The notes under the pieces were generated by a model that was not told where the DNA came from, made no database searches, and worked only from the letters and a program-made list of their open reading frames with translations. Below are positions 1 through 9,562 of a stretch of DNA of 64,000 bases, in pieces. Source of the DNA: Dokdonella sp. (lineage in GTDB: Bacteria; Pseudomonadota; Gammaproteobacteria; Xanthomonadales; Rhodanobacteraceae); NCBI GenBank assembly GCA_016712865.1, contig JADJQH010000008.1:186001-250000 (forward strand), given 5' to 3'. The first letter of the stretch is position 1; each line of letters opens with the position of its first letter. The position numbers were made by a program, and so were the translations under genes.

Positions 1-1439
1 GTGCGCCCCTTGAACTCGATGCTGCGTTGCCAGGACTTGACCCCGGCGCCCGCTGCATAGGCAGGGCTCAAATCCGCAGTGGCCTGGAATTCGCCGCTTT
101 GCGGGTTGGCAGGAATGACCTTCATGCTCGATGTGCTGGGCTCGCGTTGGCGGATGATGGTTCCATTGCGCTCGAAGCGCAGCACATTGTGCACCTCGGT
201 TCCCTGCTGGATACCGCTGTGGGTCCAGATGTTCTCGGTAACCGCCAACCAGTCGCCCGCAAACAAGGTGAAGCCACCTTGATCCTGGTGCGCATGGCTT
301 TCCACGTACGGACCGGCGTTGAAGCCGACCCAGACGGCATCGCGATTCCAGTCGCTGCGGGCAAATACATGCCCGGTTCCCTTGGCCTCGTAGAGGCGGG
401 ATTGCGGCGGCTGGCCGCCGGTCCCGGCAGGCAGCAGGTCATGGCGCAGGTTGAAGCCGGAGGTCATCTCGGGAATCGAGATGGAATGCAGCCACCACGA
501 TGCGATGTCGCGTACTTCCTCGTTCTTGCTGAGTGCGCGCGCTTCAAGAACGAGGCGTCGGTGGTAGTCGTAGATCTCGGGAACCGATACCCGTGATTGA
601 TCGCCAATCGGTGCGAAGCGGTCGAGCGTCGGCATGGTCGCGTGCACCCAAAAGCGGATGCTGTCGTCCACATGGCTGTTGGCATTGGCGAGGTCTTCCC
701 CGGTTGAATCACGCCATACGCGATAGATTGCAAACAGACGCATGTGTGCCGCGCCATAGCCGGTTCCTTCCAGGCTGCCACCACCCACCAGCTTGCCGAA
801 GTAGGCGGTCAAAGCTGGCAGCTTCTTCTCGCGCAGGAACTTGAGCCACGTTTCATTGTTGCTGGCCAGCGCCCAGAACATGGTGGCTTCGACAAAGCTG
901 TAGTAGTAGTTGTTGCCGGGATTGTCGATGGACCAGCCGGTCCATTCAAAAGCACGCTCACCCCACTTTGCCGCCTTCGGGTTCCAGATGTTGTGGATGG
1001 TCTGTTCGGCGTACGTCGACCACTGCGCGCGCTGCGCATCGCTGATCAGCGTGCGGCAGACCTCCCAGGTCAGGCCAAGGTCGCTGATCATCGGGCCGGC
1101 TTCGAGGTAGGAATCGCCGGCCACCGCCGGTCGTTGACCCTGGGCAATACGCGCGTCGGCATCATCCACCTGGGTTTGAACCAGGCGTATGGCCAACGTG
1201 CAATATTTTTCCTTGGGACTGAGTTGGTAAAGGGTCGCCGCATCGGTTGCCGAGAAGCCGTAGCCGGGGCTTCCATTGGCCGCGGCATCCACATAGTCGC
1301 GAAAGCGCTTGAAGGCCGTGGACTTCAAATCCACGCCGGAGGTGTCGATCTTCAACGCGGCTTGCGCCGGCATGCAGACAACTGCCGCGAGGACAATTGC
1401 AGCGGCCAAAGCGCGACGCAACGCGAATGAACTGTTCAT
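1..1439 (-). CDS. Heparinase II/III-like secreted protein, 3' end cut off
   Basis: The reading frame opens with an ATG at 1439 and stays open to the window edge, so at least 479 residues are seen and the C-terminus is missing. The first 28 or so residues form a signal peptide (two Arg, a hydrophobic run, AQA cleavage-type site). An all-helical middle part with conserved Trp and Tyr residues is followed near residue 355-420 by a stretch with FARSDW and ESHAHQDQGGF, which resembles the C-terminal beta-sheet domain of heparinase II/III and alginate lyases. I infer a periplasmic or secreted enzyme acting on an acidic polysaccharide, fitting its place at the end of the exopolysaccharide locus. Substrate is unknown. 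Confidence 0.7.
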   Translation of the reverse strand, partial: MNSSFALRRALAAAIVLAAVVCMPAQAALKIDTSGVDLKSTAFKRFRDYVDAAANGSPGYGFSATDAATLYQLSPKEKYCTLAIRLVQTQVDDADARIAQGQRPAVAGDSYLEAGPMISDLGLTWEVCRTLISDAQRAQWSTYAEQTIHNIWNPKAAKWGERAFEWTGWSIDNPGNNYYYSFVEATMFWALASNNETWLKFLREKKLPALTAYFGKLVGGGSLEGTGYGAAHMRLFAIYRVWRDSTGEDLANANSHVDDSIRFWVHATMPTLDRFAPIGDQSRVSVPEIYDYHRRLVLEARALSKNEEVRDIASWWLHSISIPEMTSGFNLRHDLLPAGTGGQPPQSRLYEAKGTGHVFARSDWNRDAVWVGFNAGPYVESHAHQDQGGFTLFAGDWLAVTENIWTHSGIQQGTEVHNVLRFERNGTIIRQREPSTSSMKVIPANPQSGEFQATADLSPAYAAGAGVKSWQRSIEFKGR

Positions 1440-1517
1440 GCAGGATTCCCTCGAGGTGCGTGGGGTGAAGGAGCTGTCGCTCGCAAGGTCTGGGTGCTTC
1501 ATTTCCCGCTGCGCGGA

Positions 1518-2519
1518 TCAGGTGGTTGCCGCCGATGTGCTGCGGGCGGCCAGCTTGCGCTCCCAGTCGAGCGCCGTGCGCACGATGAAATCGAGTTCGT
1601 CGTGTTGCGGTTTCCAGTCCAGCACCGCCTTCAGGCGCTGCGAGCGCGCAATCAACGCAGGAGGATCACCGGCACGTCGCGGCTCGAAAACGATGTTGAG
1701 TTTGCGGCCGCTGACCCGTTCCACCGAGTCGATGACCTCACGCACGCTGTAACCATGGCCGTAGCCGCAGTTGAGGGTCGTCGACTCGCCGCCGCGACGA
1801 AGATAGTCGAGCGCCTGCAGATGGGCGGAGGCAAGATCCACCACATGGATGTAGTCACGGATGCAGGTGCCGTCGGCGGTATCGTAGTCGGTGCCGAACA
1901 CACACAGGCGTTCGCGCTTGCCCACCGCATGCTCGCAGGCAACCTTGATGAGCAGGGTGGCATTCAAGGTGGACTGGCCGATGCGACCGCCGGGATCGCA
2001 ACCTGCCACGTTGAAATAGCGCAGGATCACGTGGCGCATGGACGTGGCCGCGCACAGATCCCTGAGCATGTGCTCGCTCATCAACTTGGACATGCCATAG
2101 GGATTGATGGGCGCGGTTGCCGTCAGCTCGTCCGCTTCGCCGGCTGCGGGCATGCCATAGACGGCGGCAGTGGATGAGAACACGAACTCGCGGACGCCAT
2201 TGGCGCTGCACGCTGCCAGCAGTGATCGCGTGGAGCAGGTGTTGTTGCCGTAATACTTCAGCGGATCGCGCACCGATTCCGGCACGATGGTGTGTGCGGC
2301 GAAATGCAGAACGGTTTCAATGCCGCGCTCGCGCAGCAGGGTGTCCATGACCTGGCGATCACCGACGTCCGCCTCGATGAGTTCGACTCCGCGCAATGCT
2401 TCACGAAAGCCGGTGCTCAGGTTGTCGACAACGACGACCTCGGCGCCGCGCTCGGTGAGTTGCAAGACCACGTGACTGCCGATGTAGCCGGCCCCGCCGG
2501 TAACCAGGATGGGTTTCAT
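1518..2519 (-). CDS. galE: UDP-glucose 4-epimerase
   Basis: This 333-residue protein matches the usual length of GalE, which interconverts UDP-glucose and UDP-galactose in the cytoplasm using tightly bound NAD. The dinucleotide-binding motif GGAGYIG lies at residues 8-14, the SSTAAVYG segment near 116-123, and the catalytic Tyr141-xxx-Lys145 pair is present (PYGMSK). I chose the ATG at 2519, which follows GAGGAATTG, over an in-frame TTG one codon earlier. The gene is in the same direction as the chain-length and export genes upstream, so it probably supplies sugar precursors for that exopolysaccharide. Confidence 0.93.
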   Translation of the reverse strand: MKPILVTGGAGYIGSHVVLQLTERGAEVVVVDNLSTGFREALRGVELIEADVGDRQVMDTLLRERGIETVLHFAAHTIVPESVRDPLKYYGNNTCSTRSLLAACSANGVREFVFSSTAAVYGMPAAGEADELTATAPINPYGMSKLMSEHMLRDLCAATSMRHVILRYFNVAGCDPGGRIGQSTLNATLLIKVACEHAVGKRERLCVFGTDYDTADGTCIRDYIHVVDLASAHLQALDYLRRGGESTTLNCGYGHGYSVREVIDSVERVSGRKLNIVFEPRRAGDPPALIARSQRLKAVLDWKPQHDELDFIVRTALDWERKLAARSTSAATT

Positions 2520-2552
2520 CAATTCCTCGAGTCGATGACGGATTGCGTCGGC

Positions 2553-3851
2553 TCAGCGTGTGTAGGTGAATCGCAGGTAGACGGAGTTCTCGTCATAGGA
2601 ATCGGCAGCCGCGCTCGAGTGGCGCTCGTTGCGGGCCAGGTCCGCGCGCCAGCTCAAATGCCGGGTCATGCGCTGGGTGAGGTAGACGCCGTAACGGTAA
2701 TTGCGGTCGGTGAGGTCGGATTCGTTGAACTCGCGCCGCGTCGCTTCGGCGTTGACGCCAAGGGTCAGGGTCGGCCGCAGCAGATAGCCGAGATTGAGGC
2801 CGGCACCCAGCTCATCGCGATCATTGGCCAATGCGGGTGCGGCTTCTTCATAGCGGTACGTGCCATAGCGCAGCAGCGCCGCCAGATTCAGACGGGTGCC
2901 TTGCAACTGGTAGGTGCCGCTGATCCGTCGCTCGCGAAAGACATCCGGTGTGATGGCGGTTCCGCCGACATCGACACCACCGAATCCGGCGTCGAAATCA
3001 GCCGTGCCGGTGGCAATACTGCTGGCCGCATCGGTGTAGCGGTCGGCGACGGCAATGCCGAAAGTGCTGCTGGCGCTGACGCGCCAGTCGATACCCAGCT
3101 GCGCAAGCGGGCCGGATGAATTTCCACCGCGCTCGAAATCGAGGTGTGAGTATCCAAGCGAGGCGTTCAAATCCAGTTGCGAGAGCGCCTGGGTATAGCT
3201 GACGTACGCAGACATGTTGTTGTAGTCGCGGGCCAGCAGGTCATCGTCGAAATCAACCTGCTGGTACTCGATGTTGCCACCGAGCTTCTGCGTGCTGCTG
3301 AGGTCAAACAGGCCACGCAGCGCGGCGGAATATCGACGGGAGTCGAAAGCCCCGTTCTCCTCGGCTTGGCTGTCGCTGAAGCGCAGCTCTGCCTGGCCCA
3401 GCAGGGTCGGGGTGATGCGGAAGCGGAATGTCGGACCCGTGCTGAAGACATTGGTCTGCTGCAGGTTGCCGGGAACGTCCGGGTCGCGCAGGCTGACCGG
3501 GTACAGGCCGAGATTGTCGTTGAAATACCAGTTCAGGCGTTCCGGCAGCAGGGTCCAGTTGACCAGGCCGTTGAGGTTGCCGCGAAACTCATTGCCGAAG
3601 GTGTCGTCGAGATAGTCCCGGTACTCGAGCACGCCGCTGATTTCAGCCAGCACCGATGAACTTGATTCGCTGATGCTGAAGTTGAGATGCGGAATCAGTA
3701 CGGTTTCGCTGACCTGGTTGTCCGCGGTATAGGCGATGTTGTCGCTGTGCAGGACGCCCAGTTCAAGGGCGTAGTCCAGACGCACGGCGAGCGCATCCTG
3801 ACAGCTTGCCGCCGACATGAGCAGGGCGAGGTTTCTGGCGGTCTTGCGCAT
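2553..3851 (-). CDS. Outer-membrane beta-barrel protein of an exopolysaccharide locus
   Basis: The protein (432 residues from the ATG at 3851) has a signal peptide and then alternating hydrophobic and polar strands rich in Tyr, Arg and Asp, ending in RFTYTR, typical of a large outer-membrane barrel. It resembles the barrel proteins found beside exosortase-A type exopolysaccharide clusters, probably taking part in polymer export or surface retention. The start is set by GGAGGGG seven bases before the ATG; an upstream in-frame start at 3875 lacks such a site. It begins 26 bases after the CpsD-like ATPase gene. The family assignment rests on pattern and context only. Confidence 0.7.
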   Translation of the reverse strand: MRKTARNLALLMSAASCQDALAVRLDYALELGVLHSDNIAYTADNQVSETVLIPHLNFSISESSSSVLAEISGVLEYRDYLDDTFGNEFRGNLNGLVNWTLLPERLNWYFNDNLGLYPVSLRDPDVPGNLQQTNVFSTGPTFRFRITPTLLGQAELRFSDSQAEENGAFDSRRYSAALRGLFDLSSTQKLGGNIEYQQVDFDDDLLARDYNNMSAYVSYTQALSQLDLNASLGYSHLDFERGGNSSGPLAQLGIDWRVSASSTFGIAVADRYTDAASSIATGTADFDAGFGGVDVGGTAITPDVFRERRISGTYQLQGTRLNLAALLRYGTYRYEEAAPALANDRDELGAGLNLGYLLRPTLTLGVNAEATRREFNESDLTDRNYRYGVYLTQRMTRHLSWRADLARNERHSSAAADSYDENSVYLRFTYTR

Positions 3852-3876
3852 GACAATCCCCTCCGCTGATGGCAAA

Positions 3877-4656
3877 TCAAGGAATTTCGTTGATCACGAC
3901 ACCTGCAAGCTTGGCTGGATCGAAGCCTGCCACATGCTTGTTGATGGCGCTGGGCGTATCGCGGCCGCTGCCGGTCACCAGCACCACGAAATCGACCAGA
4001 TCGGACAGGATGCGCGCATCCGGTGATCCCTTGACCGCAGGTCCGTCCAGGAACAGGTAGCGATCCGGATAGCGACTGCGCAGGGAATCGATGAGTGCGC
4101 GCATGCGGAATGAAGAGAAATACTCGCCGCCCATCTCGCGCTTGTGCCCGCTGGGAATCAGCCGCAGGCGCGGAATGCCGGTGTGGCAAAGGATCTTTTC
4201 CACGCCCAGCGAAGGATGTTCCAGGTAGTCGATCAATCCGCCATCCGGCGCCTCGACGTCGAGTTCCTTGTGCTGGGATGGATTGCGCAGGTTGCAGTCG
4301 ATCAGCAGCGCAGTCTTGGCCTCGTCGAATGCAAAAGCCGCGGCAAGATTGCGCGCGACGAAGCTGCCGCCCGAGCGCGGGCTGATGGGCGCCACCATCA
4401 CGATGAAATTGTGGTCGCCGCCGCGCGCCAGCAGGCTGGTGCGGATTTCACGGAATGCATCGGCATGTTTGCGCGCCGATTCCTCCGGATGGATCATGCG
4501 CCGATCTTCGAGGGCGCGTCGGGTCAGCGCGTAGGGCTCGACGATTCGTGCGATCGAGCGCGACGTGCTGGCGCGGCGTGCGATATCGCCGGCGGCGGCG
4601 CCGAAGGCGGCACCCACGTGATCAGGCGGTTGGCTCGCGTCCTGTGGATTGCTCAT
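3877..4656 (-). CDS. CpsD/CapB-like P-loop protein with degenerate Walker A
   Basis: The 259-residue protein has the fold pattern of the cytoplasmic ATPases that partner with Wzz-type chain-length proteins: a REIRTSL element, a P-loop position, LLIDCNLRNP as Walker A-prime and YLFLDGPAV as Walker B. The P-loop itself reads SPRSGGSF where active relatives have SPGEGKST, so the catalytic Lys is missing, and no Tyr-rich tail follows. I infer a structural or regulatory role rather than kinase activity. Its ATG overlaps the stop of the chain-length gene as ATGA at 4656-4653, which indicates translational coupling. Confidence 0.8.
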   Translation of the reverse strand: MSNPQDASQPPDHVGAAFGAAAGDIARRASTSRSIARIVEPYALTRRALEDRRMIHPEESARKHADAFREIRTSLLARGGDHNFIVMVAPISPRSGGSFVARNLAAAFAFDEAKTALLIDCNLRNPSQHKELDVEAPDGGLIDYLEHPSLGVEKILCHTGIPRLRLIPSGHKREMGGEYFSSFRMRALIDSLRSRYPDRYLFLDGPAVKGSPDARILSDLVDFVVLVTGSGRDTPSAINKHVAGFDPAKLAGVVINEIP

Positions 4657-6206
4657 GTGAGTTTCACAACCTTGAACCAATAGACTAGGGCATAGGCCCC
4701 AAGCACCGCAGCCACCACGGCAAACGCAAAAGCGACACGCGCGCGGTTGCGTATGCGCTCGCCCGCCGTCGGATAGGTGGGAATGGTGGCAAGCGCAACG
4801 AGGCCGGTGGTCCGCTCCAGCTGACGTGCGCTGCGCACGCGTGGATCAAACTGGACCAAGGCAAACAGCAATGCAAATGGAGCGAGGATGCCGGCACCCA
4901 GCCCGCCTGCGGCAAAATGCAACAAGCGCAATCCCGACGGGCGCAAGGGCAGGATGGCCGGATCCTGGATGCGGAACGTGAGGCCGCGTTGTTCTTCGTC
5001 GAGCACCATCGATACGCGCGCATTTTCGCGGCGCCTGAGCAAATCCTGGTAGATGTCGCGATTGACTTCATAGTCGCGCGTCAGTTCGGCCAATGCGCCT
5101 TCGGAGGCGGCAATGCGCCGGCTGCGATCAAGCTCGTCATTCAACATGCCTTCGCTGGCACTCATGCGCGTCTGGGTTGCGGCGATTTCGCGGCGCAGGT
5201 CGGCAAGACGTGTTCTCAGTTCCTGGTACAGCGGATTGAACTGCGTATTGCCGAACGGTGATTGCGTCTGCCCGCTGGCCACGGCCGTGCTGCGGCGATC
5301 CTGTTCATCCTTGAGCTGGCGCTGGATGTCCTGCATCTGCATGCGCGTGCGCACGACATCCGGGTACTGCTCGGTGTAGGTGAGCAAGAGGCGGTCGAGC
5401 TGGTTCTGCAGTTCGATCAGCTGCGCACGGTAAAGCCCTTCACGGGTCTGCACCGCAGTGACCTCGGATTCGCCGGACAACTGCGCAACCAGCGCACTTT
5501 CGCGCGAGCGTTGCTCCATGAGGTTGGTGCGGGCCTGCTCGACCTGGGTACGCAAGGCGCTGATTCTCGCGTTGGCATCCGCGGCGCTGCCAGCCTGGGC
5601 ATCGGCGTTCTCGGAGCGGTACTTGAGCAGGCCTTCTTCCGCAGACGTCAGCTTCTTGTGGTAGTCGGACACCTGGTTGTCGATGAACTCGAAAGCCTCG
5701 CGACTCTCGCGTTCCTTGGTGGCGCGACTTTCCTCGATGAACAACTCGGCAAGGTGCTTGGTAACGGAAAACGTGCGCTGCGGGTCGGAATCGCGGTAGG
5801 TGATCTGCACCAGTTCAGGGCGCGGGCTGGTCACCTGGGTGGCATCCTTGATGCGCTCCATGATGCGTTCCTGCTCGACGGGCGAGGGTTGCGACTCCAT
5901 CCAGCCTCCGGCCTGCATGGCTTCGGTCAGCACCTTGCGGCTGAACACCACCTGGCGCGCCAAGCCCGCGCGATCAGTCACTCCGGTGGGTACCGCACGA
6001 CCTTCCAGCAGGGGGGCGATGATGTCGCTGCTCTGGGCCAGGATGGTCGTGGAGGCCACGTAGGATTTCGGCCAGAGTAGGCCGGCTGTCAGCGCGGCTA
6101 TGGCGATGATGGCAAAGATGAAGGTCAAGATCAGGCCATGCCGGCGTCCCTCCTTGAGGAACATGGGCAGCATGTCGATCAGCGGTGGCGGTGAAGTGTC
6201 GATCAT
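4653..6206 (-). CDS. Polysaccharide chain-length determinant (Wzz/GNVR type)
   Basis: The 517-residue inner-membrane protein has one membrane segment near residues 24-45 and a second near 485-510, enclosing a long periplasmic part with coiled-coil stretches (about 170-330) and the GNVR-type region near 380-440. This layout is that of polysaccharide co-polymerases that set chain length and contact the export lipoprotein. The long periplasmic coiled coil and the genes on either side match the exosortase-associated chain-length family. It sits 38 bases after the export lipoprotein gene and overlaps the ATPase gene by four bases, so the three are almost certainly one operon. Confidence 0.88.
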   Translation of the reverse strand: MIDTSPPPLIDMLPMFLKEGRRHGLILTFIFAIIAIAALTAGLLWPKSYVASTTILAQSSDIIAPLLEGRAVPTGVTDRAGLARQVVFSRKVLTEAMQAGGWMESQPSPVEQERIMERIKDATQVTSPRPELVQITYRDSDPQRTFSVTKHLAELFIEESRATKERESREAFEFIDNQVSDYHKKLTSAEEGLLKYRSENADAQAGSAADANARISALRTQVEQARTNLMEQRSRESALVAQLSGESEVTAVQTREGLYRAQLIELQNQLDRLLLTYTEQYPDVVRTRMQMQDIQRQLKDEQDRRSTAVASGQTQSPFGNTQFNPLYQELRTRLADLRREIAATQTRMSASEGMLNDELDRSRRIAASEGALAELTRDYEVNRDIYQDLLRRRENARVSMVLDEEQRGLTFRIQDPAILPLRPSGLRLLHFAAGGLGAGILAPFALLFALVQFDPRVRSARQLERTTGLVALATIPTYPTAGERIRNRARVAFAFAVVAAVLGAYALVYWFKVVKLT

Positions 6207-6244
6207 GGAATTGCTTTGGGTGATCCCTGCAGGATTCGTGTTGC

Positions 6245-6865
6245 TCAGAAGGTTCGCTCGGGAACCGTGATGACGTCGCCGGGTTGGACCGGATAGTTGG
6301 TGTCCAGTTCGCCCTTCTGCAGGATGCGGTCCAGGCGTACGGCGAAGGCGCGCGTTGAGTCGCCTTCCTTGCGATACAACTCGGTGCGGTCGGCAGCGGC
6401 AAACTCGTTGGTGCCGCCGGCGGCAAGTACGGCATCAAGCACGGTCATGCCTTGACGATACGGCACCGAAATCGGTGTGCGCACGGCGCCAGTCACGCGC
6501 ACGCGGGCGAGGTATTCATGGCTGCGCAACTGGTCGATGATCACCGTGACCTGCGGGTTGCGCACGAACTTCTCGAGCGCGGTCTTGATCTCGGCGGCCA
6601 CTTCCTCGGGGGTGCGCCCACCAGCCACGACATCACCGACCAGGGGTACGGAAATGCGTCCATCCGGACGCACGGGCACGGTGACGTTCAAGTCCGGGTT
6701 TTGCCAGACCGCCACGCGAACCACGTCATCGACACCAATGCGGTAGGCCTCCACGGCCTGCGCTTCCGGGTTCACGGTGGGTGCGGAGCCCGGCCTGGGG
6801 CCGCTGGCGCAGGCTGCCAACATCAGAAATGCGAGCAAAAACAGGAACTTGCTAACCAGATTCAT
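6245..6865 (-). CDS. Polysaccharide export lipoprotein (Wza/OtnA type)
   Basis: The 206-residue protein starts at the ATG at 6865, preceded by GGAGTTGAG. It carries a lipoprotein signal with lipobox LAAC (Cys near residue 19), then a poly-export domain (YRIGVDDVVRVAVWQNPDLNV and onward) and a SLBB-like repeat (GAVRTPISVPYRQG). It is likely an outer-membrane or periplasmic export component. It is short, as in exosortase-associated export proteins, and lacks the long C-terminal barrel of E. coli Wza; the barrel protein encoded three genes later might supply that function, which is an inference. Confidence 0.9.
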   Translation of the reverse strand: MNLVSKFLFLLAFLMLAACASGPRPGSAPTVNPEAQAVEAYRIGVDDVVRVAVWQNPDLNVTVPVRPDGRISVPLVGDVVAGGRTPEEVAAEIKTALEKFVRNPQVTVIIDQLRSHEYLARVRVTGAVRTPISVPYRQGMTVLDAVLAAGGTNEFAAADRTELYRKEGDSTRAFAVRLDRILQKGELDTNYPVQPGDVITVPERTF

Positions 6866-7013
6866 GGTGCTCAACTCCGTGGTCCGATGCAAACTGTGAA
6901 ACCTATCACATTTTTCCCCTTGCTCGACGGCCCAGAAGGCGGCTGAAGCAGCCCGACGGGGCGGCGGGTACGGGGTTCAGCAGTGGCCCCGCAGGTCGAT
7001 CTTCAGCCGACCA

Positions 7014-8021
7014 CTAGACGCGGTAATAGTCCCGATACCAATCCACGAACCGAGCCACGCCCTGCTCGACCGAGGTGGCGGGGGCGTAACCGGTGTCGCG
7101 CGCAAGCTCCTCGACATCGGCGCAGGTATCCGGAACGTCGCCGGGTTGCAGCGGCAACAGGATCTTCTCGGCCTTGCGCCCCAGGCACTCTTCGATGACT
7201 TCGATGTAGCGCGACAGCTCCACCGGCTGGTGGTTGCCGATGTTGTAGACCCGATAGGGTGCCGACGAGGTCGCAGTAGCGGGATGCACCGGATCAAACG
7301 CCGGGTCCGGTTGGGCCACCCGATCAAGGGTGCGCATCACGCCTTCGACAATGTCATCGACATAAGTGAAATCGCGGGTGTGCTTGCCGTGGTTGAATAC
7401 TTCGATCGGCTCGCCGGCGAGGATCTTGCGGGTGAACAGGAACAGCGCCATGTCCGGCCGGCCCCACGGACCGTAAACAGTGAAAAAGCGCAGGCCCGTG
7501 GTCGGCAGGGCGAACAGGTGGCTGTAGGTATGCGCCATCAGTTCATTGGCTTTCTTGGTGGCCGCATACAGGCTGACCGGGTGGTCGACCGGGTCCTGCA
7601 CCGAGAACGGCAGCTTGCGGTTGGCGCCGTAGACCGAACTTGAAGACGCATAGACCAGATGTTCGACACCGCCGTGGCGGCAGGCTTCAAGGATGTTGGT
7701 GAAGCCGACGATGTTGCTGTCGATGTAGGCGTGCGGATTTTCCAGCGAGTAGCGAACACCGGCCTGTGCGGCCAGGTTGACCACGCGCTGCGGCTTGAAT
7801 GCCGAGAACGCGCTTTCCAGCGCAGCCCGATCCTCCAGCGATGCCTTGACGAAGCTGAAACCCGGCTGCGGACTCAGGCGTGCCAGCCGCGCCTGCTTGA
7901 GGGTCGGGTCGTAATAGTCATTGAGGTTGTCGAAGCCAAGCACCTGATCGCCACGTGCGAGCAGGCGGGCACTCAAGGCAGAGCCTATGAATCCTGCGGC
8001 TCCTGTCACCAATACGCGCAT
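7014..8021 (-). CDS. UDP-glucuronate 4-epimerase-like NAD-dependent epimerase
   Basis: The 335-residue protein belongs to the extended short-chain dehydrogenases. It shows GAAGFIG at residues 7-13, SSSSVYG at 126-132 and the catalytic Tyr152-xxx-Lys156. The stretch [14 protein letters not shown] is typical of UDP-glucuronate 4-epimerases (CapI type), which make UDP-galacturonate. It starts 12 bases after the stop of the UDP-sugar dehydrogenase gene, a natural pathway partner. An alternative would be a 4-epimerase for N-acetylated uronates, as in Vi antigen synthesis. Confidence 0.85.
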   Translation of the reverse strand: MRVLVTGAAGFIGSALSARLLARGDQVLGFDNLNDYYDPTLKQARLARLSPQPGFSFVKASLEDRAALESAFSAFKPQRVVNLAAQAGVRYSLENPHAYIDSNIVGFTNILEACRHGGVEHLVYASSSSVYGANRKLPFSVQDPVDHPVSLYAATKKANELMAHTYSHLFALPTTGLRFFTVYGPWGRPDMALFLFTRKILAGEPIEVFNHGKHTRDFTYVDDIVEGVMRTLDRVAQPDPAFDPVHPATATSSAPYRVYNIGNHQPVELSRYIEVIEECLGRKAEKILLPLQPGDVPDTCADVEELARDTGYAPATSVEQGVARFVDWYRDYYRV

Positions 8022-8033
8022 GAATGCATTTCC

Positions 8034-9326
<1,293 letters not shown>

Positions 9327-9484
9327 GGCGGGTTTCCGGAGGGCGAAAAGCGCAAGTTTAGCAAGCGCCGCTGATGCTGTGGACCGGGCTTGAAACACGC
9401 GAGTATGCTCGTGCCCACGCTGGCCGCAGGCACGCACGATGCGTGATGCAATCTTCAGTTTCCACAGCTGCGACCGGGCGGAAA

Positions 9485-9525
9485 CCAAACCCTGTGATCC
9501 GATTCAAGAATCCATCAGGGTTTGG
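9485..9525. promoter_or_regulatory. Inverted repeat between divergent genes
   Basis: CCAAACCCTG at 9485-9494 is repeated inverted as CAGGGTTTGG at 9516-9525, with a 21-base gap. It lies in the roughly 240-base spacer between the divergent UDP-sugar dehydrogenase and secreted-protein genes, 38 bases before the GTG at 9563. There is no U-tract, so an operator or 5'-UTR hairpin is more likely than a terminator. Confidence 0.4.
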
Positions 9526-9562
9526 ATACCACCATTCGCGTCCCTGAAGGTGGAGTAGTGCC

